NCBI GenBank assembly: GCA_902363515.1
Contig: CABJAN010000002.1
Coordinates: forward strand, 198,776 to 262,775
Direction: 5' to 3'
DNA length: 64,000 bases
Source: Bacillota bacterium
GTDB lineage: Bacteria; Bacillota; Clostridia; Lachnospirales; Lachnospiraceae
Part shown: piece by piece, positions 55,086 to 64,000 of the stretch
Layout: the number at the start of each line of letters is the position of its first letter
How positions within the stretch are numbered: position 1 is the first letter of the stretch
The notes under the pieces: model-generated
The model's database searches: none
Seen by the model: only the letters and a program-made list of their open reading frames with translations
What the model was told of the DNA's origin: nothing
Program-made: the position numbers and the translations under genes

Positions 55086-55126
55086 TGATCTCTCTCATAA
55101 GGACGATTTTTCATTTTCCTTATGAC

Positions 55127-55210
55127 TGCGGAAGATGGGACTTGAACCCACACGTCTATACAGACACAAGATCCTTAGTCTTGCCTGTCTGCCAATTCCA
55201 GCACTTCCGC
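55127..55210 (-). tRNA. tRNA-Leu (anticodon AAG), copy 1
   Basis: 84 nt, base-for-base the same as the downstream copy, 41 bp away. Same anticodon stem-loop CAAGA-CTAAGGA-TCTTG, anticodon AAG, discriminator A and no encoded CCA. It is the promoter-proximal gene. Confidence 0.93.
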
Positions 55211-55244
55211 ATTTGCTATTCAATTCTGTCGAACAACAAAAAGA

Positions 55245-55273
55245 ATTATAGCAAAAGTTTTCCAAATCGTCAA
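55245..55273 (-). promoter_or_regulatory. Promoter of the tRNA-Leu pair
   Basis: Minus strand: -35 TTGACG (55268-55273), 17-bp spacer, -10 TATAAT (55245-55250). The -35 box overlaps the amidohydrolase stop codon. Confidence 0.8.
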
Positions 55274-56142
55274 TACCTTTTTTTAAACTTTTCTCGTATT
55301 AATTTTTCTCCTTCCGAAAGTCTGAAAAAAAGGTCTTTTTCCTCTCCCAAAATCTCCTGAAAGCAAGCCAGTTCATCCAAAAGGCCCTGACCATGAGGCA
55401 CCAGATAAGCCCCTGCATCACTGCCAAGAGCCATCTGAACGCCCAGTTCATATCCACGCCTGATATTTTGGCTTCCGGTTTCCCATATTTGGTTTAACAC
55501 TACATCTGAAAAACGTCCGCAGCCAATAAGATTTTTCACCACGGTTATGGTAGGCACCCACACCACCGAAGACTGAGCCATCAGCTTTAAGGTATCTTCA
55601 TCCACATAATTTCCATGTTCAATACTGTCTGCGCCTGCCTCCACTGCATCTGCAACCGCCTTGGCTCCGTTGGTATGAGACATCACTGCCAGACCTTCTT
55701 CATGGGCAATATGCACCATTTCCCGGACCTCCTCTTTTTCCAGGGCTGTCTCTGTCACAGAACCGTCTGTAGCAAAATCCATGATTCCTGTGGTCATGAT
55801 TTTAATAAAATCACCCCCCAGGTCTTTCACTTTGCGTACCAGCTTTGCATATTCCTTCATGTTTTCAAAACCACGTCCTACGATTTTTCCGTAATGACCT
55901 TTTTTATGAATGGCAAAAAGAGGGGTCCGGTAATCAATGCCATACTCCCCTGCAATTTCCCTGGCCCGTTCAGACACATGAAGATCATCTCCCCCATCCC
56001 GCACAAAGGTAATCCCTTTCTCCTGATATGCCTGGAAATGGGCGCGAATCACCTGTTCCTGAACACCGTTTTCATGACATTTCACCGCTTCTTTGTAATT
56101 CACTGCATTCATAAAAATATGCGCATGGTTTTCTCCAAACAT
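55270..56142 (-). CDS. Amidohydrolase-family protein (imidazolonepropionase-like), short form
   Basis: 290 residues. The metal motif HxH is at the very start (NHAHIF, about residues 5-9). The bridging lysine is in DFIKIMTTG, histidines in MSHTNG and SIEHGNYVD, and the aspartate in MALGSDAGAY. All five ligands of a binuclear or mononuclear amidohydrolase are therefore present. The N-terminal beta-sandwich of about 55 residues that most relatives have before HxH is absent. The start at 56142 has GAAAGAAG upstream and lies 17 bp after the GH78-like gene's stop codon, so co-transcription is likely. Substrate is unknown. Confidence 0.85.
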   Translation of the reverse strand: MFGENHAHIFMNAVNYKEAVKCHENGVQEQVIRAHFQAYQEKGITFVRDGGDDLHVSERAREIAGEYGIDYRTPLFAIHKKGHYGKIVGRGFENMKEYAKLVRKVKDLGGDFIKIMTTGIMDFATDGSVTETALEKEEVREMVHIAHEEGLAVMSHTNGAKAVADAVEAGADSIEHGNYVDEDTLKLMAQSSVVWVPTITVVKNLIGCGRFSDVVLNQIWETGSQNIRRGYELGVQMALGSDAGAYLVPHGQGLLDELACFQEILGEEKDLFFRLSEGEKLIREKFKKRY

Positions 56143-56158
56143 TTCTACATCTTCTTTC

Positions 56159-57733
56159 TCATTTTAGTTTCATTTCTATCTCGTAAGTTCCGGCATGAAG
56201 CACCAGCTTCTCCGGCATTTCGGCTTCTTTGCAGAGCTTTCCGTTGACCTTTATCTGCTTTCCCACAAAAGGAAATACAAATCTGGCTTTTGCATCAAAG
56301 GGTATCACTGCGTGAAAAACTATTCCATCCTCTGTCCATTTCCAGCTTGTCCGGTAGGTTCCTGATGCTGATTCATAGGTGCATGAAGCGCCTTTCATGC
56401 TTCTTTCCGGCTTCGGGGCAAGAACAACGCGTTTAAATCCGCTTCCTGTTGCTGTAGGTTTCAAGCCGCAAACCACGCTATACCTCCAGATTTCCAAAAT
56501 ACCATAGATCCAGTCCGGCTCCTCACTCTGAATCTTCATTTCTGAACATTCCAACTCTTCTTTTACCTGTTCTAAAAGCTGTTTTTGCATTTTTTCCGGT
56601 GCCATATTCCAGTATAAGATTAAAATCCTGGCAGTAAGGCTCTGTGTATAGGGTCCTTCTTCTTTTTCAAGATAAGCCTCAGAAAAAGCCTGTTTTACTT
56701 CTTTTGCCAGTTTTTTATAATACGCCGCATCTTCCCTGATCTCCAGTATTTTCGCCGCTTTCGCTGTACACAGAATGGATTCGTAATAAACAGCCGCTGA
56801 TACCAAGCCCTGATCTGCAGTACCACATAACGCCTTGTCTACCGTATGAATATCTTCCACCCACTTCTGCATGGTTCCGTACTGCTCTGCCAACTGAATC
56901 TCATCTCCTGATAGCAGATATTGCTTCCACGGTAAAAGAGCCGAAGCATATTGGTGCAATGCCTCTGGAAATTTAGAAAACTTTAGAGCCCTATCCTGTC
57001 TGTCCTCTGGCTCTTGCTCTCCCTTTTTCTCAGTACAGGCAGCATCAGATACAACACTCTCCCATGTTTCTTCTGTTGCAAGAACAGTCTCCCTGCCTGT
57101 GCTGCTCTCCATATGAAGTTCTCCCAGAACCTCTCCATCCCAAAACTGAAGAACATTTTCCTTCCCTTTTTTCAAAAAAGAAGTCACATTATGAATCATG
57201 TAAGAAGGGATTTCTTCCTCCTTATTTGCCAATACCCTGTAGCCATTAGAAACCTTTTTCTTGTTTATGAAAATCTTTGGATTTCCTCTGGTACAAAGAT
57301 AAAATCTGGCAGATACCAGGTCTTCCGGCACAAAAAAATGTTTCCCTGCACCCTTTTGTGCCGATTCCTGATTTTGTGTTTTTTCTGGAGTCAGCCAGGT
57401 ACCATACCATGTTTCCTGTTCTTTTCCTGTCTCAAACCAGGATACAGGGCTTGTGATTTTCTCTCCTCTTTCTGTGCGTACCTGAACCAGCCAGAAGTAT
57501 CTGGTTCTGGGGCTAAGCTGCACATTTGGACAAAAAGCTGTACTTTTTATGTCTTGCTGCCAGTCACTGTCATAGACTTCTCTTTTCCCTTCCGAATCCA
57601 GGAAAATCCTCATTCTGGCCTGCTTCTGCCTTTTGCCTTTGCAGCCTTCTGTAATCCAGGAAAACACCGGATATCCACAGGTACAGCCAAGGGGCTGTTT
57701 TTCATGGTTCACTTGCATTTCTCTGATTCTCAT
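56159..57733 (-). CDS. GH78 alpha-L-rhamnosidase-like protein, shortened and probably inactive
   Basis: 524 residues from the ATG at 57733, which has AGAGGAA upstream. The N-terminal 110 residues match the first beta-sandwich of GH78 (GYPVFSWITEG, LSPRTRYFWLVQVRTE). About 120-230 resembles the carbohydrate-binding domain (ARFYLCTRGNPKIFINKKKVSNG). The helical barrel (about 250-430) is strongly reduced, and the C-terminal beta domain is kept (WRYSVVCGLKPTATGSGFKRV). Active GH78 enzymes are 850-1000 residues; the central catalytic acidic stretch (the DCPQRDERLGW region) is missing. It may be a pseudoenzyme or a decaying gene with an intact frame. It lies 11 bp from glpK's end and precedes the amidohydrolase. 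Confidence 0.72.
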   Translation of the reverse strand: MRIREMQVNHEKQPLGCTCGYPVFSWITEGCKGKRQKQARMRIFLDSEGKREVYDSDWQQDIKSTAFCPNVQLSPRTRYFWLVQVRTERGEKITSPVSWFETGKEQETWYGTWLTPEKTQNQESAQKGAGKHFFVPEDLVSARFYLCTRGNPKIFINKKKVSNGYRVLANKEEEIPSYMIHNVTSFLKKGKENVLQFWDGEVLGELHMESSTGRETVLATEETWESVVSDAACTEKKGEQEPEDRQDRALKFSKFPEALHQYASALLPWKQYLLSGDEIQLAEQYGTMQKWVEDIHTVDKALCGTADQGLVSAAVYYESILCTAKAAKILEIREDAAYYKKLAKEVKQAFSEAYLEKEEGPYTQSLTARILILYWNMAPEKMQKQLLEQVKEELECSEMKIQSEEPDWIYGILEIWRYSVVCGLKPTATGSGFKRVVLAPKPERSMKGASCTYESASGTYRTSWKWTEDGIVFHAVIPFDAKARFVFPFVGKQIKVNGKLCKEAEMPEKLVLHAGTYEIEMKLK

Positions 57734-57744
57734 ACCAATTTCCT

Positions 57745-59244
<1,500 letters not shown>

Positions 59245-59306
59245 CTATACCTCCTAAAGCAAATCCCGTTCCAGAAGCTCTCTTTTCAAAACTTCCCTGT
59301 GCGAAA

Positions 59307-59359
59307 AAAGAGCTGTGCAGAAAAAGAGAGTCTCCCCTTTCATCTGACAGCTTTTCTCA
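59307..59359 (-). terminator. Leader terminator/antiterminator candidate upstream of glpK
   Basis: Minus strand: AAAAGCTGTCAG...CTGCACAGCTCTTTTTT forms an outer stem ending in T6. An inner stem AAAGGGGAG-ACT-CTCTCTTTTT also ends in T5. Both lie between the promoter and the glpK start (59241), where a GlpP-type antiterminator or another attenuator could act. Confidence 0.5.
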
Positions 59360-59407
59360 TACTCTGTTCTGTCCTGGATTCTATTACGCTATGCATATTC
59401 TAATAAT

Positions 59408-59436
59408 ATTTTACCTCTAATAAAGAAATTTTTCAA
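59408..59436 (-). promoter_or_regulatory. Promoter of glpK
   Basis: Minus strand: -35 TTGAAA (59431-59436), 17-bp spacer, -10 TAAAAT (59408-59413), giving a leader of about 160 bases. Confidence 0.65.
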
Positions 59437-59466
59437 CAACCTATACAAATCTATCAAAATTTTTTC

Positions 59467-59493
59467 ACCTTTTTCCTTTTGCTGCATAGGGTA
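59467..59493 (+). promoter_or_regulatory. Sigma-K-like (mother-cell) promoter of sleC
   Basis: AC at 59467-59468, 16-bp spacer and CATAGGGTA at 59485-59493 match the sigma-K consensus AC-N16/17-CATANNNTA. The sleC start follows at 59521. Confidence 0.6.
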
Positions 59494-59520
59494 GATTAAT
59501 AAAGTTTCCAGAGGTTCTTT

Positions 59521-60786
59521 ATGTATATTCCTCCCTTAAAAGCAACGCAGACACAGCAGCCCGATACAGGCAAGCTGCGTCTGTACGTGATTTCTGCCCT
59601 GCGCAGCCAACCAATAGAAGATGCTACGGTTACTGTTTCTTATACCGGAGACCCTGATTCTATCATTGAAACAGCCAAGACCGATTCCAGCGGACAGATT
59701 CCTGAATTAACCCTTCCCGCACCGCCACTGGAATACAGCATGGCCCCTTCTGAATACCAGCCTTATTCAGAATACACCTTCCGCATTTCAAAAGAGGGGT
59801 TTGAAGATTTAGACATTTCCGGCTCTGAGATTCTACCGGAATCCACTTCTATTCAGCGCGCTGTCATGAGCCCGGCCCAGCCTCAAAATAATTTTGAAGA
59901 CATTGTCATTCCTGCTCACACCCTCTATGGAGACTATCCGGAAAAAATTCCTGAAGATGAAATCAAACCCATGGATACCTCCGGTGAAATCGTATTAAGC
60001 AGAGTGGTGATTCCTGAATATGTAGTGGTTCACGATGGAGTTCCTACCAATCCCACTGCGCAAAATTATTATGTGCGGTATCGCGATTATATTAAAAATG
60101 TAGCCAGCAGTGAAATCTATGCAACCTGGCCGGATGAAACCATAAGGGCAAATGTATTGGCAATTATGTCCTTTACATTAAATCGGGTATACACAGAGTT
60201 CTACCGCAATAAGGGCTATGACTTTACCATCACCTCTTCTACTGCTTTTGATCACAAATGGATGCGCGGAAGAAATATTTTTGAAAGTATTTCCAGAATT
60301 GTAGATGAGGTCTTTCATAACTATCTGTCAAGGCCAGGGGTACGTCAGCCTATACTTACACAATACTGTGACGGACAACGGGTAACTTGTCCGGGGTGGA
60401 TGACACAGTGGGGTTCGAAATACCTTGGAGACCAAGGATACTCCTCCATTGAAATCCTACGCAACTTCTATGGCGACAATATGTATATCAACAGCGCAGA
60501 AGAAATCGCCGGAATTCCTGCTTCCTGGCCTGGTTCTCCCCTTGATATCGGCTCTTCCGGACCAAAGGTACGGCAAATGCAGGAACAACTAAATGCTATT
60601 GCCCAGTCTTATCCTGCTCTTCCTAAAATTGCTGTGGACGGTATCTACGGAGAAGCTACCCAAAATGCTGTACGGGAATTTCAGAAAGTTTTTGGCCTTC
60701 CTGTTACTGGAGTCGTCGACTATCCTACCTGGTATGAAATTCAAGAAATCTATGTAGGTGTTACCAGGATTGCAGAATTGGTTTAA
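59521..60786 (+). CDS. sleC: SleC-like spore cortex-lytic enzyme
   Basis: 421 residues. The N-terminal prodomain has a carboxypeptidase-regulatory-like fold (LRLYVISALRSQPIEDATVTV, about 18-110). The middle SpoIID/LytB-type lytic transglycosylase domain (about 165-345) includes SSEIYATWPDETIRANVLAI, whose glutamate corresponds to the catalytic one, and YCDGQRVTCPGWMTQWGSK. A C-terminal PG-binding domain (about 350-415) follows. This is the SleC order of C. difficile and C. perfringens, where Csp proteases activate the zymogen to degrade cortex in germination. No Csp gene is adjacent. A mother-cell-type promoter lies upstream. Confidence 0.88.
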   Translation: MYIPPLKATQTQQPDTGKLRLYVISALRSQPIEDATVTVSYTGDPDSIIETAKTDSSGQIPELTLPAPPLEYSMAPSEYQPYSEYTFRISKEGFEDLDISGSEILPESTSIQRAVMSPAQPQNNFEDIVIPAHTLYGDYPEKIPEDEIKPMDTSGEIVLSRVVIPEYVVVHDGVPTNPTAQNYYVRYRDYIKNVASSEIYATWPDETIRANVLAIMSFTLNRVYTEFYRNKGYDFTITSSTAFDHKWMRGRNIFESISRIVDEVFHNYLSRPGVRQPILTQYCDGQRVTCPGWMTQWGSKYLGDQGYSSIEILRNFYGDNMYINSAEEIAGIPASWPGSPLDIGSSGPKVRQMQEQLNAIAQSYPALPKIAVDGIYGEATQNAVREFQKVFGLPVTGVVDYPTWYEIQEIYVGVTRIAELV

Positions 60787-60806
60787 AAATCTTTATAAAC
60801 AAATTT

Positions 60807-60842
60807 AGGGAGTACCGCAAGATGCAGCACTCCCTGTTTTCT
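60807..60842 (+). terminator. Terminator after sleC
   Basis: GGGAGT...ACTCCC stem (about 60807-60835) followed by a T-rich stretch. It also lies next to the convergent ribU end. Confidence 0.6.
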
Positions 60843-60850
60843 GTCCATAT

Positions 60851-61492
60851 TTAAGAATAATCGCCTCTTAAAATCACCCGAATCCTTTTATATAAAAGAA
60901 GCACAATACCTGACACTAAAAGTCCTTTTAATAAATTAAAGGGGCCCACCGCAAGCAAGGCAAAGGTAAACAAACTATCAATGGCTCCATTAATGGCTGT
61001 TCCCATTTCTATAAATGTCTCCACAGGCATTCCAAAAGCAATGCCATAAGCCGGCAATAATATCCAAGCATTCAGAACACAGGCAACTGTGGTCATAATT
61101 ACAGTACCTGCTATCATACCTAAAATTGCGTGCTTTCTGGTTTTCTTTTTTCTATAAACCAAAGCAGCCGGTAATAAAAAGGCACATCCCACCAAGAAAT
61201 TCGCAATCTCCCCTACTCCTGCAGTTATAGTGCCATTCAAAACAAAATTCAGCAAAATTTTTACTGCTTCTATGGCAATTCCTGCAATAGGTCCCATGGC
61301 AAAAGCGCCAATCAATACAGGAACCTCACTAAAGTCCAGCTCATAAAACGGCGGTGCCAGAAATGGAATAGGAAATTCAAACAACATCAACACTGTTGCC
61401 ACCGCTCCCAACATAGCCACCTGCGCAATAGTCCGAACCTTGCTTCTGCCTTTTTGCACTGTACCGGATTTTTTCAATACCTGTTCACTCAT
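60851..61492 (-). CDS. ribU: ECF riboflavin transporter S component RibU
   Basis: 213 residues, six hydrophobic segments (about 22-45, 55-75, 80-105, 113-133, 142-165, 180-205). The AQVAMLGAVATVLMLFEFPIPF start and FYELDFSEVPVLIGAFAMGP motif are typical of riboflavin-specific S components. It works with a shared EcfAA'T module encoded elsewhere. The FMN riboswitch 180 bp upstream confirms flavin as the ligand. The basic N-terminus precedes the first helix. It is convergent with sleC. Confidence 0.95.
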   Translation of the reverse strand: MSEQVLKKSGTVQKGRSKVRTIAQVAMLGAVATVLMLFEFPIPFLAPPFYELDFSEVPVLIGAFAMGPIAGIAIEAVKILLNFVLNGTITAGVGEIANFLVGCAFLLPAALVYRKKKTRKHAILGMIAGTVIMTTVACVLNAWILLPAYGIAFGMPVETFIEMGTAINGAIDSLFTFALLAVGPFNLLKGLLVSGIVLLLYKRIRVILRGDYS

Positions 61493-61571
61493 TTTTATCC
61501 TCTCCTTTTAAAAAAATAATCATAGAAAAGGAATTTTTCATATTCTGAACTTGAATGCGCTTTTTCCAAAA

Positions 61572-61601
61572 CAAAAAATACCCTGAGTATATCACTCAGG
61601 G
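61572..61601 (-). terminator. Attenuator terminator of the FMN riboswitch
   Basis: Minus strand CCCTGAGT-GATAT-ACTCAGGG (61581-61601) followed by TATTTTTTG, between the riboswitch and ribU. Its position fits transcription attenuation on FMN binding. Confidence 0.88.
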
Positions 61602-61669
61602 CTGATGTTCTGGTAATTGTTTTCCCTATAGGAAAACTCCGCAAGAAATATCATGCAGAACAAAATCAC

Positions 61670-61785
61670 ATCTTTTTCTTCTCTCATCCAGACTTTACTG
61701 TCGGTTTTGGAATTGCACCAAATCAACGCCTTTGCGCTCGCGGACTATACCGCCGGTGGGGAGTTACACCCCGCCCTGAAGAATT
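61670..61785 (-). promoter_or_regulatory. FMN riboswitch (RFN element)
   Basis: Minus strand shows the RFN core: TTCAGGGCGGGGTG, CTCCCCACCGGCGG, TAGTCCGCGAGCGC, CCGACAGTAAAGTC and GGATGAGAGAAG. It precedes ribU and its attenuator. No other flavin gene is in reach, so it controls riboflavin uptake only. Confidence 0.95.
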
Positions 61786-61842
61786 CCTTTTATTATATTA
61801 TGTATTATAAACCCTTAAAGTCTTGATTTCAATAGGTTTTTC

Positions 61843-61871
61843 TTGCAATTTTTGCAAAAATCGTTTACAAT
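61843..61871 (+). promoter_or_regulatory. Promoter of the DUF2726 gene
   Basis: -35 TTGCAA (61843-61848), 17-bp spacer, -10 TACAAT (61866-61871). The gene starts at 61923 with GGAGGTG upstream. Confidence 0.7.
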
Positions 61872-61922
61872 AGCCCTACACAAGAACATATATTCGATTT
61901 TTACTCACGGAGGTGCGGACAG

Positions 61923-62369
61923 ATGAAATCCCTTTGCTATATTTCAGGTATAGGCCTGCTGCTTGTCCTTGTCTTTATTCTGTATCGCAAAAAAAATTAC
62001 TATCCCTATGCTGCTAGACATCTTTTAACGAAAAGAGAATACCGTTTTTATCTTCTCTTGCGAGAAGTGGCTGACGAATATCACTGTATTATATGTCCCA
62101 AAGTTGGCGTAAAAGATTTACTAGCTGTGACAGATACAAAACAATATATGAAATATTTTTATAAAATTGCTCAAAAACATGTAGATTTTGTCATTTGTGA
62201 TAAGGATTTGTACGTGCTGTTTGCCATTGAACTGGATGACAGCACTCATGAAACAAAGGATGCTAAAAAACGAGATCACCTAAAGGACAAAGCCTTTGCT
62301 GCCGCAGGAATCCCCTTAAAAAGAATCCGGGAAATCGACAAAAAGCAGATTTACAAGCTGTTTCGTTAA
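61923..62369 (+). CDS. DUF2726 domain protein with N-terminal membrane anchor
   Basis: 148 residues. One transmembrane segment (about 4-21) is followed by RKKN and a DUF2726 domain (about 30-148). The domain has a PDDEXK-like arrangement: VDFVICDKDLYVLFAIELDD, then KKRDHLKDKAFAAAGIPLKRI. Related proteins carry a C4 zinc finger or helicase domain; this one does not. Nuclease activity is only a structural guess. It is a single-gene unit between ribU (divergent) and brnQ (convergent). Confidence 0.82.
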   Translation: MKSLCYISGIGLLLVLVFILYRKKNYYPYAARHLLTKREYRFYLLLREVADEYHCIICPKVGVKDLLAVTDTKQYMKYFYKIAQKHVDFVICDKDLYVLFAIELDDSTHETKDAKKRDHLKDKAFAAAGIPLKRIREIDKKQIYKLFR

Positions 62370-62405
62370 AGTTATTTTTTGTTCCATTTTTCATGGATGG
62401 AATAT

Positions 62406-63782
62406 CTATTCATTTTTTGCACCGCAATCTACCAGATTTATTTTATTCCTATCCATAGAGGGTTTCCTATGTTTCTTCCAAATCGGTAAAAATCCAGTAA
62501 CAGCTCCACAGACTGCAGGAAGCATCCAACCCAAATGTAATTCGTAAAGAGGAAGTTTTCTTGCCCATTCTGCGAATAGTCCAAAGGTGATACCAATATT
62601 ATCCATTGCATTTAGAAACGCAAAGCAAAAAGCTCCAATCATACTGAGAATATACACCATCTTCCTGTCTCCAATCCATTTTCTTACAAAGGAAAGCAGA
62701 ATCAACACAATCAATGCCGGATAGATCATCATAAGCACGGGCTGTGATACCGCTATGAGATAAGACAGACCTACATTGCTTACAGCGAAGCTGAACAAAC
62801 ATACTGCTGCTGTGATTTTGCGGTAAGATACAGAAGGCAAAAGCTCATGGAAATAATCTGCAAAGGACGTGGTAAGTCCAATGGAAGTAGTCATACAGGC
62901 CAGGAAGACAGATGCCCCCAACACTAGCCCTCCAACAGGTCCCAAAAGGTCACTGGCTACTCCATGAAGAAGTGCTCCGCCATTTTCAAAGATGGTATGC
63001 GTGGTGGCTCCGATATAGGTAAGCATATAGTAAATAATACTTAGAATCAATACTGCCCCAATCCCGGAAATCACGGTATATTTCACCACATTTTTTCTCT
63101 CTTTCACTTGAAACCCAGTGATTGCATGAATGATAATAATGGCAAACACCGGACCTGCCGGACCATCCAGAGCATTGTAGCCTTCAATCATGCCCTTAAA
63201 GAAGGCAATCTCCCGATATTCGCCCTGGGCCTGCCCAATCGCACCATATTGCAATGCATGCTGGGATTTATCCAAAAACAGACATGCAAGATACAGCAGT
63301 ACAATACTCACAATAAGAATCGGTGTCATATATTTCCCGATAATGTCTACTACCTTGCCCGGGTTCCCGCTGAGATAATATGTCAGAGCGAAAAACACGG
63401 CTGTCACCAAAAGAGATGCCAACCATTCATACTCCTGTGGTACATAGGATCGGACAGCCAGCTCATAAGATACGCTTCCTGTTCTTGGCAATGCAAAAAG
63501 CGGTCCAATGAGCAAGTACACTGTAATGGACAAACACAGCGAAAACCTTCTGCTTACCAGGTCTCCAAGATCCATGATTTTATTTCCAACCAGCACTACA
63601 GCAATAATTCCCAGCAAAGCAATCCCTGCATCCGTCAGAATAAATCCGGCAAGTGCCTGCAAATAATGCTCTCCGGCAACCTGTCCCATTGCCGGAGGAA
63701 AAATCATGTTGCCTGCTCCAAAAAAGATAGCAAATAAAGTAAATGTCAGAGACAGGATTTGTCTCATTTTCAACTTTTCCAT
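62406..63782 (-). CDS. brnQ: Branched-chain amino acid transporter BrnQ
   Basis: 458 residues from the ATG at 63782 (MEKLKMRQILSLTF), which has AGGAGAG upstream; a longer frame lies on the leader hairpin. Twelve membrane segments. The LIVCS signatures are present: FGAGNMIFPPAMGQ near residue 20, LFALPRTGSVSYE and DGPAGPVFAIIIIHAI. It is a Na+- or H+-coupled importer of leucine, isoleucine and valine. It has a strong promoter and a hairpin at the predicted transcript start. It converges on the DUF2726 gene. Confidence 0.95.
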   Translation of the reverse strand: MEKLKMRQILSLTFTLFAIFFGAGNMIFPPAMGQVAGEHYLQALAGFILTDAGIALLGIIAVVLVGNKIMDLGDLVSRRFSLCLSITVYLLIGPLFALPRTGSVSYELAVRSYVPQEYEWLASLLVTAVFFALTYYLSGNPGKVVDIIGKYMTPILIVSIVLLYLACLFLDKSQHALQYGAIGQAQGEYREIAFFKGMIEGYNALDGPAGPVFAIIIIHAITGFQVKERKNVVKYTVISGIGAVLILSIIYYMLTYIGATTHTIFENGGALLHGVASDLLGPVGGLVLGASVFLACMTTSIGLTTSFADYFHELLPSVSYRKITAAVCLFSFAVSNVGLSYLIAVSQPVLMMIYPALIVLILLSFVRKWIGDRKMVYILSMIGAFCFAFLNAMDNIGITFGLFAEWARKLPLYELHLGWMLPAVCGAVTGFLPIWKKHRKPSMDRNKINLVDCGAKNE

Positions 63783-63802
63783 AAATTTCTCTCCTGTTAT
63801 AA

Positions 63803-63832
63803 AAAAAGCATGACATCCAGCCATGCTTTTTA
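63803..63832 (-). promoter_or_regulatory. Hairpin at the 5' end of the brnQ leader
   Basis: Minus strand AAAAAGCATG-N9-CATGCTTTTTT, 10-bp arms ending in T6, about 20 bases upstream of the brnQ ribosome site and starting near the predicted transcription start. It could stabilise the mRNA or act as an attenuator. Confidence 0.6.
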
Positions 63833-63833
63833 T

Positions 63834-63862
63834 TTTATATCACAATCTGATTTCTTTGTCAA
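63834..63862 (-). promoter_or_regulatory. Promoter of brnQ
   Basis: Minus strand: -35 TTGACA (63857-63862), 17-bp spacer, -10 TATAAA (63834-63839). Confidence 0.8.
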
Positions 63863-64000
63863 TTTTTTCACTCTACTAACAGTTTTAAAAGGTAAATTAA
63901 TTTTATAACCTGCCATTCTAATAGATTTGCCTGTTTACACATTTATTTCAAATTCCCAGAAGTTATCCACATTGAATGGGGGCATTTATTCCTTTTTGAA
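63863..64000. other. Right-edge intergenic stretch with one DnaA-box-like 9-mer
   Basis: AT-rich sequence upstream of brnQ with no coding frame I can support. It holds a perfect TTATCCACA (63963-63971) but no cluster of such boxes, so it is not an origin on this evidence. Confidence 0.4.

Noticed and set aside
55001..55360. Plus-strand frame with an internal repeat of about 40 residues
   Set aside because: The repeat is the two identical tRNA-Leu genes read in antisense; not a protein.
62370..62405. Hairpin-like TTCCAT/ATGGAA between the DUF2726 gene and brnQ
   Set aside because: Short arms and no T-run in the correct position on either strand, so not called as a terminator.
63963..63971. 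Perfect DnaA box TTATCCACA
   Set aside because: Single occurrence with no box cluster, no AT-rich unwinding element and no dnaA/dnaN nearby, so not evidence of an origin.

Overview
The window is a chromosomal segment of a low-to-mid-GC, spore-forming Firmicute, most likely Clostridia, family Lachnospiraceae (Blautia or a relative). This rests on gene content and order (ackA-DUF177-rpmF-plsX-acpP-rnc-smc-ftsY, ylxM-ffh-rpsP, dgt-dnaG-rpoD-trmK-nif3), strong AGGAGG ribosome sites, a SleC-type spore cortex-lytic enzyme and an FMN-riboswitch/RibU pair. No database search was possible, so genus is inference. Most genes lie on the minus strand.

Layout. 1-1893: rpsP (cut by the window edge), ffh and ylxM, a signal-recognition and ribosome operon. 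1930-3820: larC-larE, a nickel-pincer-cofactor-like pair with a degenerate LarC. 3983-5107: a divergent DUF362/ferredoxin protein. 5245-10265: a plus-strand island with an OmpR-type response regulator, histidine kinase, MacB-like ATPase and a large FtsX-type permease. Both of its transcription units are preceded by the same TTGAG-N6-TTGAG box. 10341-18160: plsX-acpP-rnc-smc-ftsY followed by a threonine dehydratase. 18253-21006: an Ig-like lipoprotein, rpmF, DUF177 and ackA. 21192-22530: an XRE regulator with two DUF2975 membrane proteins. 22752-24011: tmcAL. 24022-25713: a permease-prefix/FtsW fusion with its PadR regulator.

25954-33021 is a long operon: thioesterase, purine nucleoside phosphorylase, polA, coaE, a WalJ-like hydrolase, an ACT protein and UPF0210. 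33141-36850: galK-galT with an ArsR-type regulator carrying a large C-terminal domain. 36966-40265: a YtrABC-like GntR/ABC operon. 40412-43716: aspartate kinase, pyrB-pyrI and a small membrane protein. 43897-46349: pheA and a DUF815 AAA ATPase. 46416-46774: RNase P RNA. 46815-54000: the dgt-dnaG-rpoD-trmK-nif3-nucleoside kinase cluster. Then come endonuclease IV, two identical tRNA-Leu(AAG) genes, an amidohydrolase, a shortened GH78-like protein, glpK, sleC, ribU under an FMN riboswitch, a DUF2726 protein and brnQ.

The content is mainly housekeeping: protein targeting, phospholipid and fatty-acid initiation, chromosome maintenance, primase/sigma factor, acetate, galactose, pyrimidine and amino-acid metabolism. 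The parts that stand out are the twin-box two-component/ABC island, the divergent LarCE pair, several promoters built into terminators or palindromes, the PadR/FtsW-prefix unit, the galactose-linked regulator, the degenerate GH78 protein and the tandem A34 leucine tRNAs. I found no CRISPR array, insertion sequence or prophage.
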